Origin: JBAZZQ01 sp041658725
GTDB lineage: Bacteria > Planctomycetota > Phycisphaerae > JAAYCJ01
NCBI GenBank assembly: GCA_041658725.1
Contig: JBAZZQ010000001.1
Span: forward strand, 1-64,000
Direction: 5' to 3'
DNA length: 64,000 nt
This document shows positions 24,864-33,019 of the stretch, in pieces. The position numbers and the translations under genes were made by a program. The notes below the pieces were generated by a model. That model ran no database searches. It had not been told where the DNA came from and worked only from the letters and a program-made list of their open reading frames with translations. Numbering within the stretch: the first letter of the stretch is position 1; each line of letters opens with the position of its first letter.

Positions 24864-25589
24864 GTGGAAACATTAAACGGTCTCGGTCGCGAAGAAGCTA
24901 TCACCAAATGTGAAATGGCGTTGGATTACACCTTTACCAACAAGGAAATTCTTCGTTCGGCTCTGACGCATGCCTCCGGAGCCTCGACTCGTCTTGAAAG
25001 CAATGAACGACTCGAATTCCTGGGCGATGCCATTCTCGGTCTGATTGTCTGCGAAGAATTGTTCAGCCGGTTTCCGGAACTGCTGGAAGGCGATTTGACG
25101 AAGATCAAATCGGTCGTGGTTTCCCGGCGTAATTGCGCCAATATCAGTATGAGTCTCAAGCTGGAGGAATTCATCCTTTTAGGAAAGGGCATGATGGGAC
25201 GAGCGGCCCTTCCCGTTTCGCTTCTGGCGGCGGTCCTGGAGTCGCTCATTGCCGCCATTTATCTGGATAGCAATCTCGATACGGTCCGCAAAGTCGTCCT
25301 TCGATTAATCAGTTCCACCATTGACGAATTCTCACAATTGCACACCCATCGTAATTTTAAATCCCAATTGCAGCAGTACGCCCAGCGGGAATTGAATCTT
25401 ACCCCCATTTATGAAATGCTGGATGAACAAGGCCCCGATCACAGTAAATGTTTTGAGATTTGTGTTCGGATGGGGCCGAATCGCTATCCATCCGCGTGGG
25501 GGCCAACTAAGAAAGACGCCGAGCAAAAGGCGGCGCAGAATGCCCTTGATGCACTGGGACAGTCGCAAACTAATGATAGTAATGAATGA
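24864..25589 (+). CDS. rnc: Ribonuclease III
   Basis: 241 residues. The signature NERLEFLGDAILGLIV near residue 48 supplies the catalytic acidic residues, with the second acidic site in LESLIAAIYLD. A double-stranded RNA-binding domain closes the protein (NFKSQLQQYAQ; AWGPTKKDAEQKAAQNAL). It processes rRNA precursors and other duplex RNA. The start is GTG at 24864 with AGGA about 9 nt upstream. It has its own promoter. Confidence 0.96.
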   Translation: METLNGLGREEAITKCEMALDYTFTNKEILRSALTHASGASTRLESNERLEFLGDAILGLIVCEELFSRFPELLEGDLTKIKSVVVSRRNCANISMSLKLEEFILLGKGMMGRAALPVSLLAAVLESLIAAIYLDSNLDTVRKVVLRLISSTIDEFSQLHTHRNFKSQLQQYAQRELNLTPIYEMLDEQGPDHSKCFEICVRMGPNRYPSAWGPTKKDAEQKAAQNALDALGQSQTNDSNE

Positions 25590-25664
25590 CTAAATTCTAA
25601 TGTCTAATTAGTCATTGATTCGACCTTAGGATTTAGGATTTAGACATTTTTCTCAGGAGGTCTC

Positions 25665-26756
25665 ATGAGTAATTGGTACGCGGTGATCATGGCCGGCGGC
25701 TCAGGAACCCGTCTTTGGCCGATGAGTCGCTCCGGTCGCCCGAAACAGCTTTTAAAACTTACCCCTGACGGTAAGTCGCTTCTCCAAGCCAGTGTTCATC
25801 GGTTGCTTGGATTATTCGCGAACAAGAATATCTTTATTATCGCCGCGGCAGATCACCTTCCCGCCATCGCCGAAAATGTGCCGGAAATTCCCCCGGAGAA
25901 TCTTATCGGTGAACCGGTCGGTCGTGATACCGCCAACGCGGTGGGACTCGCCGCGGCGGTGCTGTCGGCCCGCGATCCGGGATGCGTCATGGGTGTGTTT
26001 ACCGCAGATCACCTGATCGAGCCTGTAGATCGATTTCAATGCGCGGTTAAAACCGCATTTCAATCGGTCGAAAATCATCCGGAATACCTGGCTACGTTCG
26101 GAGTCATACCGACCACGCCGCATACCGGATTAGGTTATGTTCATCGGGGCCAGATGTTCGCTTCCGACGTCGGGTCCGTTTATAAGGTGCTTGCCTTTAA
26201 AGAAAAACCGAACCAGCAGATTGCCGCGACGTATGTAACGAGCGGTGAGTATTACTGGAATTCAGGCATGTTTGTCTGGAAGGTGTCCACAATTCTCAAC
26301 GAGCTTAAAACACATCTTCCCCAAAACGCGGACCCGTTGATCGACCTTGGCCGACGGTTCGGACAAAGCGACTGGCCGGCCCTTGCCCGGTATATTTACC
26401 CCCTGTTAAAAAAAATCAGTATCGACTTCGCCGTCATGGAAAAGGCTAAAAATGTCCTGGTGGTTGAACTCGATTGCCGATGGACCGACGTGGGAAGTTG
26501 GCCTGAACTGCAAAACATCACAGGCGCCGATGGTGAAGGTAACGCGGTGCTTGCTCGCTGCCTTTCCATGATCGAATCTAAACACAATGTCATTATCAGT
26601 TCGCAGGAAGACCACTTGGTAGCTCTGATTGGAGTGGAAGATTTTATTGTCGTTCACACCCCCGACGCCACACTCGTCTGTCCGAAAGCCCAAGCCCAAC
26701 AAATCAAAAATCTAGTAAGCCAGGTCGAACAGCAATACGAGAAAAAATATACGTAG
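25665..26756 (+). CDS. manC: Mannose-1-phosphate guanylyltransferase
   Basis: 363 residues. The nucleotidyltransferase motif AGGSGTRLWPMSRSGRPKQ lies at residues 11-29. The later FKEKPNQQIAATYV, YYWNSGMFVWK and CRWTDVGSWPEL segments are diagnostic of GDP-mannose pyrophosphorylases. It makes GDP-mannose from mannose-1-phosphate and GTP for surface polysaccharide. It is the short, single-function type without the phosphomannose isomerase domain. A strong AGGAGG precedes the ATG. The stop codon is the first base-overlap of a GAGACGCAT palindrome. Confidence 0.95.
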   Translation: MSNWYAVIMAGGSGTRLWPMSRSGRPKQLLKLTPDGKSLLQASVHRLLGLFANKNIFIIAAADHLPAIAENVPEIPPENLIGEPVGRDTANAVGLAAAVLSARDPGCVMGVFTADHLIEPVDRFQCAVKTAFQSVENHPEYLATFGVIPTTPHTGLGYVHRGQMFASDVGSVYKVLAFKEKPNQQIAATYVTSGEYYWNSGMFVWKVSTILNELKTHLPQNADPLIDLGRRFGQSDWPALARYIYPLLKKISIDFAVMEKAKNVLVVELDCRWTDVGSWPELQNITGADGEGNAVLARCLSMIESKHNVIISSQEDHLVALIGVEDFIVVHTPDATLVCPKAQAQQIKNLVSQVEQQYEKKYT

Positions 26757-26776
26757 AGACGCATTGCATGTGTCTC
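26756..26776. repeat. Short palindrome GAGACGCAT family (copy K2)
   Basis: GAGACGCATTGCATGTGTCTC begins on the last base of the manC stop codon. Near-identical to 7760-7780, with one mismatch in the stem. It may double as a terminator between convergent genes. Confidence 0.7.
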
Positions 26777-26783
26777 CATCATT

Positions 26784-27617
26784 TTATTTCAGCGTAATCT
26801 TCTGCCGATCACAGATTTCTCTTACCGCGTCAACGGCTTTCTTGAACAAATCAGGACCGGAGAACCCGGCGTATTGTCCACCGTGGGCTAAATGCGGTTC
26901 AAGGGTCATAAAGCCATCGAAACCCCCTTTACATGCGTCGGAGAGGGTCTGCTCGACTTGGCCGTCTCCCTGGCCGCAGGGGACCAGGACTTTTCCCGGT
27001 TTGCAGTCTTTCAGGTGGAAGAATTTTGTGTATTTTTTAAGGGGCAGCCAGCAAGTATTATACACGTCGCCGACTCCAAGATAGACAAAATTGGCAGGGT
27101 CGTAGCATTGGACCATTTTAGGGCCGAAAAGTTGCTCCATCAAATCGACGTTTCGTTCGGGAATATCACCGTAAATATCCGATTCGTTTTCACTGGTCAG
27201 GACGACCGGGCGTTTTTCTTTTTCCAGTAAATCGATCCATCCCCGCATTCGCGCAATGACCTCCGTGCGGTAATCGGCAATGTTTTTCCCTTCGGGGGGA
27301 TAAAACGAAAAGACGCGAATGAAATTACAATTTAAAAATTCAGCCAGGTCGGCGGCTTTTTTAACGCGGTCGAGCTCGAATTGAGCGGGTTTGTCGATAG
27401 TGCTCTTGCCGATGGGCGAAGCGATGGCGGCGATTTTGATTCCGGCGTCCCCGATCATCTTTTTGATATCGCGGGTTTGCGGGTCGGCCAGATCCATGAC
27501 GTTGGTTCCCCACACACTTCGCAAATCGAAATATTTCAATCCACATGCCTGTAAACCGGCAAGCTGTTCTTTAAGGTCCTTAGAAATCTCATCGGCAAAT
27601 CCACTCAGCGTCGGCAT
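26784..27617 (-). CDS. Sugar phosphate isomerase/epimerase (xylose-isomerase-like TIM barrel)
   Basis: 277 residues, starting TLSGFADEISKDLKEQLAGL. The four metal ligands of the family can be placed: Glu in LTSENESDIYG, Asp in CYDPANFVY, His in KFFHLKD and Glu in FMTLEPHLAHGG. Enzymes of this group (AP_endonuc_2 fold) isomerise or epimerise sugars and inositols. Specificity is not predictable. GGAG lies upstream of the ATG. It is convergent with manC and divergent from the tRNA-Gln/glmU unit. Proximity to manC hints at sugar metabolism only weakly. Confidence 0.88.
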   Translation of the reverse strand: MPTLSGFADEISKDLKEQLAGLQACGLKYFDLRSVWGTNVMDLADPQTRDIKKMIGDAGIKIAAIASPIGKSTIDKPAQFELDRVKKAADLAEFLNCNFIRVFSFYPPEGKNIADYRTEVIARMRGWIDLLEKEKRPVVLTSENESDIYGDIPERNVDLMEQLFGPKMVQCYDPANFVYLGVGDVYNTCWLPLKKYTKFFHLKDCKPGKVLVPCGQGDGQVEQTLSDACKGGFDGFMTLEPHLAHGGQYAGFSGPDLFKKAVDAVREICDRQKITLK

Positions 27618-27727
27618 ATTGGTCTCCTTAATAATTTTTATTTAAATGTGAATGAGTATTCTCCAATTCCAACCTATTAAAAGCAAATATTTTTATCGTT
27701 TATCGGAAAAATAATAAAAATGCGGTA

Positions 27728-27756
27728 TTGACGGCCAATAAGGTTTCATATATACT
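27728..27756 (+). promoter_or_regulatory. Near-consensus promoter upstream of a structured region and tRNA-Gln
   Basis: TTGACG (27728-27733), 17-nt spacer, TATACT (27751-27756). Transcription should start near 27763, nearly 200 nt before tRNA-Gln, so it transcribes the GC-rich foldable segment. Confidence 0.65.
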
Positions 27757-27761
27757 GGTTC

Positions 27762-27954
27762 AGACGTATGGGAAATTCCTGCTCCGCATGGGGCGTGTCG
27801 GTTTGAAAAAAGCCGATAATGGGCTCGGGCGTTCGCGGCGCTGAGTTCAGGCCTCCGGAAAGGACCACGGACCGCGGCCCATGGATTAAAAACCGGGTCA
27901 GGTAAAAATTGAGATGGTGGATTCTGACTCTGCTCTTTAAGATAAGAGAAGAAT
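27762..27954 (+). ncRNA. Candidate structured RNA upstream of tRNA-Gln
   Basis: This GC-rich island in AT-rich surroundings follows a strong promoter and contains no reading frame with a ribosome site. Stems visible by eye are GCTCC/GGGGC around GCAT (27781-27794), TCGG-TTT with AA-G-CCGA around GAAAA (27798-27816), ATGGGC/GCCCAT enclosing 27825-27876, and a possible closing TCAGA/TCTGA pair (27760-27764 with 27922-27926). I recognise no Rfam class. It is not RNase P, tmRNA or a riboswitch known to me, and 6S RNA is possible. It accounts for the 337-bp gap 27618-27954. Confidence 0.4.
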
Positions 27955-28026
27955 TACCCGGTGGTGTAATTGGTAACACAGGAGTTTTTGGTACTCCCAT
28001 TCCTGGTTCGAGTCCAGGCCGGGTAG
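27955..28026 (+). tRNA. tRNA-Gln (anticodon UUG)
   Basis: A 72-nt cloverleaf. Acceptor TACCCGG/CCGGGTA, anticodon stem GGAGT/ACTCC around loop TTTTGGT, T arm with GGTTCGAGTCC, discriminator G. It decodes CAA. CCA is not encoded. It lies 45 nt before glmU and may share its transcript. Confidence 0.96.
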
Positions 28027-28037
28027 GTGATTACGAG

Positions 28038-28063
28038 AATTTTGGATTTTGGATTTTAGATTG
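28038..28063 (+). repeat. ATTTTGGATTTTAGATT repeat (copy B2)
   Basis: Tandem TTTTGGATT units between tRNA-Gln and the glmU start. Confidence 0.75.
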
Positions 28064-28071
28064 TAAGACAC

Positions 28072-29352
28072 ATGGCTAAGGTGATTGAGAAAAAGGAAAA
28101 GAAGCCGGCGGCTGGGATTATCCTGGCAGCGGGTAAAAGTACGCGGATGATCACCGATTTGCCAAAGGTGCTGCATGAAGTCTGCGGTCGGCCCATGCTG
28201 GCGTTTGTGATCGACGCCTGCCGAGCGGCAGGGATCGATCAACTTTATATTGTCGTCGGATATGGAAAAGAGCAGGTAATCGAGCAATTTAAAGATGTTC
28301 CGAATATCACCTGGGTGGACCAAACGGAGCAAAAGGGTACCGGGCACGCGGTAATGTGCTGCCAGCCTTATTTGAAAAATTTTGACGGAAACTGCGCGAT
28401 TCTCTGCGGTGACGGTCCGCTAATCCGGGCTGAAACCCTCAAAGAAATGCTGAATAAACACAACCAGGAACATTCATACGCCACCCTGGCAACAGCCCTT
28501 TTGGATGATCCGAGCGGATATGGACGAATCGCGCGGGATGAGTATGGAAACCTCCAGGGGATCGTTGAGCACGCGGACTGCACACATGAGCAGCGGCGTA
28601 TTCGGGAAGTGAACCCGAGCTATTATTGTTTTGACTGGAAAACTCTGTCCTGGGCGTTGGGGCAGATCAAACCGGATAATGTCAAGAGGGAATATTACCT
28701 GACCGATGCCCTAGCGGAAATTATTCAAAATGGGAAAAAGGCCCTGGCGATTACGGCAGTGCCGCAGGAGGACGTCCTTTCGATCAACTCACGGCGGCAA
28801 CTCGCCGAAGTCAGCAAATTGATGCAAGGCCGGATTCAGGAAGAATTGATGGCCAAGGGAGTAACGATCGTCGATCCCTCGAATACGTGGATCGATGCCA
28901 GGGCACATATCGGGCAGGATACGGTCATTCAGCCATTTACGTATATCCACGGAAAAGTCCTCATCGGTCGGAACTGCCGGGTCGGACCGTTTGCCTATCT
29001 CCGCGACGGAACCGTGCTGGAAGACGACGTCGTCCTGGGCGTATTTATCGAAGTGAAGAATGCCCGGTTCGGAGCCGGGACACGTGCCCGGCATCACACA
29101 TATATCGGAGACGCGAAAATCGGAAAACATGTGAACGTCGGAGCGGGGACCATTTTTTCGAATTTCGACGGCAACGAGGTACATGAAACCGATGTCGGAG
29201 ATAATTCATTTATCGGGTCGGGAGCGATTTTGATCGCCCCCCTGCACTTAAAAAATGATTCGCACGTGGAACCGGGAATGGTCGTCAGTAATAACGGGTC
29301 GAAATTGCTGAGCGCGAATCATGCTCCCGCAAAGAAGAAAACGAAAAAATGA
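28072..29352 (+). CDS. glmU: Bifunctional GlmU (GlcNAc-1-P uridyltransferase/GlcN-1-P acetyltransferase)
   Basis: 426 residues. The N-terminal uridyltransferase carries GIILAAGKSTRMITDLPKVLHEV and CGDGPL. The left-handed beta-helix half has hexapeptide repeats (IGRNCRVGPFAYLRDG; ARHHTYIGDAKIG with the catalytic His; VGAGTIFSNFDG). It makes UDP-GlcNAc for peptidoglycan and lipid A. It is somewhat shorter than the E. coli enzyme (456) and ends in a Lys-rich tail. The ATG has a poor ribosome site. Its stop overlaps the prs start (ATGA), as in the glmU-prs-ctc-pth order of many bacteria. Confidence 0.94.
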   Translation: MAKVIEKKEKKPAAGIILAAGKSTRMITDLPKVLHEVCGRPMLAFVIDACRAAGIDQLYIVVGYGKEQVIEQFKDVPNITWVDQTEQKGTGHAVMCCQPYLKNFDGNCAILCGDGPLIRAETLKEMLNKHNQEHSYATLATALLDDPSGYGRIARDEYGNLQGIVEHADCTHEQRRIREVNPSYYCFDWKTLSWALGQIKPDNVKREYYLTDALAEIIQNGKKALAITAVPQEDVLSINSRRQLAEVSKLMQGRIQEELMAKGVTIVDPSNTWIDARAHIGQDTVIQPFTYIHGKVLIGRNCRVGPFAYLRDGTVLEDDVVLGVFIEVKNARFGAGTRARHHTYIGDAKIGKHVNVGAGTIFSNFDGNEVHETDVGDNSFIGSGAILIAPLHLKNDSHVEPGMVVSNNGSKLLSANHAPAKKKTKK

Positions 29353-30299
29353 ATGCACTGAAAATATTTTCGGGTAACTCAAACATTCCGCTCGCCGAGA
29401 AGATCGCCGAGTATCTGGGAACCAGACTAGGTCAATCCCGTTTTACGAGATTTCCCGATAGCGAGATCATGGTGAAGGTGGAGGAAGACGTTCGCGGGTG
29501 CGACATTTTCGTCATCCAGAGCATTTGCGATCCCGTCAACGAACATCTCATGGAGTTGCTGATTTTCATCGATTGCATGCGCCGGGCCTCGGCCCAGCGG
29601 ATCACGGCGGTGATCCCGTATTTTGGTTATGCCAGGCAAGACCGGAAAGACGAAGGCCGAGTGCCAATCACGGCCAAACTGGTGGCGAATTTGATTTCGA
29701 CGGCCGGGGCGGACCGTGTCCTGACAATCGATCTTCACGCGGCACAGGTGCAGGGATTTTTCGATATCCCGGTGGATCATCTGCTGGCAGAACCGGTGAT
29801 CTCGTTTTATTTGAAGTCGCTTAAACTCAACGGCAGTTTGATACTGGTCTCCCCGGACGTGGGAAATGTCAAACGCGCCAAAGGATACGCCCAGCGGTTT
29901 AACGTGGAACTTGCGATTATCGACAAACGGCGAATCAGCGGAACAGATACCGTTATGGAAAATATCATCGGAAACGTCAAAGACAAAACGGTCCTGATGG
30001 TGGACGATCTGATCGCCACGGCGGGAACGGTTTGCAACGCGGCCAACCTATGCATGGAGCGTGGGGCAAAAACGATCTACGTCGGGGCGACGCATCCGCT
30101 TCTGTGCGGACCGGCCGTGGAAAGATTGACGGCGGCCCCTATCAAAAGTTTGATTGTGACCGATACCATTCCGCTGTCAACGACAGCGAAAGAGAATTTA
30201 CCTAATATCAACGTTCTTACGATTTCGGACCTTCTCGGCGAAGCGATTCGCCGAATCCACCGTAATGAATCAGTCAGTAATTTATTTTTAACCGGATAG
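29349..30299 (+). CDS. prs: Ribose-phosphate pyrophosphokinase
   Basis: 316 residues, the usual size. Conserved PRPP synthase elements: KIFSGNSNIPLAEKIA, YFGYARQDRKDEGRVPI, DLHAAQVQGFFDIPVDHL, VSPDVGNVKRAKGYA, and the PRPP-binding loop VLMVDDLIATAGTV. It converts ribose-5-phosphate and ATP to PRPP for nucleotide, His and Trp synthesis. Translationally coupled to glmU by a 4-nt overlap. Confidence 0.96.
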   Translation: MNALKIFSGNSNIPLAEKIAEYLGTRLGQSRFTRFPDSEIMVKVEEDVRGCDIFVIQSICDPVNEHLMELLIFIDCMRRASAQRITAVIPYFGYARQDRKDEGRVPITAKLVANLISTAGADRVLTIDLHAAQVQGFFDIPVDHLLAEPVISFYLKSLKLNGSLILVSPDVGNVKRAKGYAQRFNVELAIIDKRRISGTDTVMENIIGNVKDKTVLMVDDLIATAGTVCNAANLCMERGAKTIYVGATHPLLCGPAVERLTAAPIKSLIVTDTIPLSTTAKENLPNINVLTISDLLGEAIRRIHRNESVSNLFLTG

Positions 30300-30317
30300 A
30301 TTTGGAGGAAACGTAAA

Positions 30318-30986
30318 ATGTCGAAGGCCAGCGCAATTAAGGCCCAGCCCAGAAAAGACGTCGGAACTCAGGCCACACGAAGATATCGCCTGAAAGGTTT
30401 TTTGCCGGGGATCGTTTATGGACACAAGCAGGAAACCCTCGCCGTGGCGGTACCGGCGATGGAATTTATTCACATGCTCAAACACGGGTCACACCTGTTC
30501 GAGCTTCAGATGGACGACCATTCCGAGACGGTTCTGGTCAAGGAAGTTCAATATGATTACCTGGGAACCGACCCCATTCACGTTGATTTTGGTCGCGTGG
30601 ATTTAAACGAGCGAGTCCCGGTGGCCGTGCCGCTGGTGCTTCGCGGAATCGCGGCGGGCGTTACGGCGGGAGGTGTTTTGCAACAGATTCTGATGCAGTT
30701 GCAGATCGAATGTCTGGTGACGGACATCCCCGAACAAATCCGGATGAACGTCAGCAAGCTGGAATTGAATCAGTCCCTCCATGCAGGTGATATCACCCTG
30801 CCGGAAGGGGCCAAGCTCCTATTGGAACCGGGAACAGTGGTGGCGGTCGTCAGTACGATCGCGGAAGAAGAAGTCGCTCCGGCCGCGGTAGGCGCGGAAG
30901 ACGCGGCGGAGCCGGAAGTCATCACCAAGGGCAAGGAGAAGGAAGAAGGCGAGGAGGAAGGCGCCGAAGCGGAAAAGAAAGCCTGA
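30318..30986 (+). CDS. rplY: 50S ribosomal protein L25 (CTC form)
   Basis: 222 residues. It has an N-terminal 5S-rRNA-binding L25 domain (RKDVGTQATRRYRLKGFLPGIVYG; VKEVQYDYLGTDPIHVDF), a C-terminal TL5/CTC beta domain (VPLVLRGIAAGVTAGGVLQQ), and a highly acidic, Glu-rich tail. Length fits the two-domain CTC type rather than the short E. coli L25. GGAGG precedes the ATG by 8 nt. It lies between prs and pth in the conserved order. Confidence 0.95.
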   Translation: MSKASAIKAQPRKDVGTQATRRYRLKGFLPGIVYGHKQETLAVAVPAMEFIHMLKHGSHLFELQMDDHSETVLVKEVQYDYLGTDPIHVDFGRVDLNERVPVAVPLVLRGIAAGVTAGGVLQQILMQLQIECLVTDIPEQIRMNVSKLELNQSLHAGDITLPEGAKLLLEPGTVVAVVSTIAEEEVAPAAVGAEDAAEPEVITKGKEKEEGEEEGAEAEKKA

Positions 30987-30988
30987 TC

Positions 30989-31017
30989 AATTTTGGATTT
31001 TAGATTTTGGATTGAAG
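30989..31017 (+). repeat. ATTTTGGATTTTAGATT repeat (copy B3)
   Basis: TTTTGGATTTTAGATTTTGG followed by ATTGAAGAGA, directly before the pth start. The same unit and tail occur at 61351-61380 before the MazG-like gene. Confidence 0.8.
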
Positions 31018-31024
31018 AGAAAGA

Positions 31025-31627
31025 ATGTATCTTATTGTCGGGCTTGGTAACCCTGGAGCGAAATATGCGGAAACCCGGCATAACGTCGGGTTTATGGTGG
31101 TTGACCTGTTGGCCCGGATATGGGATGTTCCCGTTGACAAGAAAAGATTTCAAGGCCGAGCCGGTGGTGGACATATTAATGGTCACCAGGTGCTGATGCT
31201 CAAACCGGAAACATTTATGAATCTTTCCGGTATGTCGGTTAGAGCGGCGATGGATTTTTATCAAATCGAGCCGAAGGATATGGTGGTGATCATGGATGAT
31301 TTGGCCTTGCCGGTCGGTCAGATCAGGGTTCGCAGCGAAGGTTCGGCAGGCGGCCACAAGGGCCTTTCCGACGTAATTAACCGCGTCGGAACGCAGCGGG
31401 TCGGTCGAGTTAGGATCGGCATCGGATCATCACCACCCATGGTCGACACGGCGGATTATGTGCTAAGCTCGTTTCGTTCGGACGAAAAACCGATCATCGA
31501 GCAGGCGATTATTCAGGCCGCCGATGCTGTAAAAACGATTTTGACGGATGGATATCCGGCGGCGATGGATAAGTTTAATCGCGGCAAAAATCAAGATAGT
31601 CCGAAGTCGGAAGAAAATAAAATATAA
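31025..31627 (+). CDS. pth: Peptidyl-tRNA hydrolase
   Basis: 200 residues. YLIVGLGNPGAKYAETRHNVGF carries the catalytic His, and VVIMDDLALPVGQIRVRSEG the catalytic Asp, followed by SAGGHKGL. It releases tRNA from prematurely terminated peptidyl-tRNA. The ribosome site is weak (GAAGAGA) and is provided by the tail of the B3 repeat. Confidence 0.96.
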   Translation: MYLIVGLGNPGAKYAETRHNVGFMVVDLLARIWDVPVDKKRFQGRAGGGHINGHQVLMLKPETFMNLSGMSVRAAMDFYQIEPKDMVVIMDDLALPVGQIRVRSEGSAGGHKGLSDVINRVGTQRVGRVRIGIGSSPPMVDTADYVLSSFRSDEKPIIEQAIIQAADAVKTILTDGYPAAMDKFNRGKNQDSPKSEENKI

Positions 31628-31657
31628 GAAAACGTTTTTGTTTTAAGGAGACATAAA

Positions 31658-32173
31658 TTGTCAGTAAAACGTGTGTATGAAGCGATGTTTCTGTTTGATC
31701 CCACAACCGGAACCAATGCGGATCGCGTGCAAGAGCAACTCAAGCGATTGATGGAGCGAGCGGACGGCGAACTCCTGCGGACCAAGAAGTGGGATGAACG
31801 GCGGTTGACGTATGAAATCGAAAAAAGGAAACGCGGCGTGTACGTGCTTGCGTATTTCCGGGCTCCGACGGACAAGATCGTTGGAATGGAACAGGACGTT
31901 CAGCTCAGCGAAGACATTCTGCGGGTTCTGATTCTTTGCCGGGACCATCTGACGAATGAACAGGTCAACGAGATAATGGACAAGGCGGAAGCGTATATTC
32001 CCCCGCCGCATCCGCATTACGGAGAAGGATATGGCCACCGGGATTATGCGCCGCGAGGCGAATATACACCGCGAGGTGAAGGATACCGACCGCATGGAGA
32101 TCGCGGCGCGGAAGATATTCTCGATATTCCGGAAATCGAAGAAGGACCGGACGAAATCGTCGCCGGCAAATAA
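31658..32173 (+). CDS. rpsF: 30S ribosomal protein S6 with long C-terminal tail
   Basis: 171 residues from a TTG start preceded by AAGGAG. The S6 domain is complete by about residue 105 (RVYEAMFLFDPTTGT; KKWDERRLTYEIEKRKRGVYVL). The remainder is a Pro/Gly/Tyr/Arg-rich tail with a near-repeated PRGEYTPRGEGYRPHG unit, then an acidic end. S6 pairs with S18 on the platform of the small subunit. The first gene of the rpsF-ssb-rpsR-rplI-dnaB block. Confidence 0.95.
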   Translation: MSVKRVYEAMFLFDPTTGTNADRVQEQLKRLMERADGELLRTKKWDERRLTYEIEKRKRGVYVLAYFRAPTDKIVGMEQDVQLSEDILRVLILCRDHLTNEQVNEIMDKAEAYIPPPHPHYGEGYGHRDYAPRGEYTPRGEGYRPHGDRGAEDILDIPEIEEGPDEIVAGK

Positions 32174-32189
32174 TTAACAGGAACAGTAT

Positions 32190-32693
32190 ATGGCGAATTA
32201 TAACAAAGTCATTCTGGTCGGTAATTTGACGCGGGATCCGCAGTTGAAGTACCTTCCGTCGGAAACGGCGGTGGTGGAGTTTGGTTTGGCCGTCAATCGG
32301 CGATGGACGGGAAACGACGGACAGAAACGTGAAGAAACCTGTTTTGTTGACGTTTCCGCGTTTGGCAAGCCGGCTGAGACCATCAATCATTATATGAAAA
32401 AAGGTAATTCTATCCTGATTGAAGGACGATTGCACTTCCAGCAGTGGCAAGCCCAGGACGGAAGCAAACGGAGTAAGCTTTCTGTGGTTGCGGATAATTT
32501 CCAATTTATGGGCGGTCCCGCCGCCGGGACCCGAGAAGGAAATTCAGCGGAAGCGGGCGTAAGACCGCCGATGCGAACAACCCGTGGTCCGCAGGGTGCT
32601 CCGTCGGATGAAGTTCCACCGCCGGACAATATCCCCGAACCGGAAGAAGATACGCCGCAGGCACCGAATACAAAAAGTGATATTCCATTTTAA
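32190..32693 (+). CDS. ssb: Single-stranded DNA-binding protein
   Basis: 167 residues. OB fold (ANYNKVILVGNLTRDPQLKYLP; VDVSAFGKPAETI; LIEGRLHFQQWQ), a Pro/Gly-rich linker, and the acidic tip ending DIPF that recruits replication and repair partners. It lies between rpsF and rpsR as in most bacteria, 16 nt after rpsF. Confidence 0.97.
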   Translation: MANYNKVILVGNLTRDPQLKYLPSETAVVEFGLAVNRRWTGNDGQKREETCFVDVSAFGKPAETINHYMKKGNSILIEGRLHFQQWQAQDGSKRSKLSVVADNFQFMGGPAAGTREGNSAEAGVRPPMRTTRGPQGAPSDEVPPPDNIPEPEEDTPQAPNTKSDIPF

Positions 32694-32732
32694 ATTTTTT
32701 AAATTAATTTCAAAAATCATGTGGAGGTAACA

Positions 32733-32963
32733 ATGGGTAAGGATAAGAGAAAAAAGTTTCGCGAGATTTTAAAGTGCCGGTTCTGCCGGGATAAGACGGA
32801 AGAGATCGATTACAAGGATTTGCATATCCTTCAGAAAATGGTCACAAGCCAGGGAAAACTCTACAGCCGAAAGCGGTCTGGAAACTGCGCTAAACATCAA
32901 CGTCAAGCCCAGAATGCCGTCAAACGAGCCAGGTTTATGGCTCTGCTGCCGTATGTGGGATAA
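32733..32963 (+). CDS. rpsR: 30S ribosomal protein S18
   Basis: Start set at the ATG at 32733 with GGAGG 6 nt upstream. An in-frame GTG at 32721 lies before that site. It gives 76 residues. KCRFCRDKTEEIDYKDLHIL and GNCAKHQRQ include three Cys and a His that could bind zinc (a C+ type S18). It partners S6 in the ribosome. Confidence 0.96.
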   Translation: MGKDKRKKFREILKCRFCRDKTEEIDYKDLHILQKMVTSQGKLYSRKRSGNCAKHQRQAQNAVKRARFMALLPYVG

Positions 32964-32965
32964 TT

Positions 32966-33000
32966 CAATTTTGGATTTTAGATTTTAGATTTTGGATTAG
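32966..33000 (+). repeat. ATTTTGGATTTTAGATT repeat (copy B4)
   Basis: Three tandem units between rpsR and the Shine-Dalgarno of rplI. Confidence 0.8.
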
Positions 33001-33019
33001 AAGATCAGGAGAAATTATA

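Noticed and set aside
27937..28347. 136-codon minus-strand frame
   Set aside because: Overlaps tRNA-Gln and the start of glmU, so it is not plausible as a gene.
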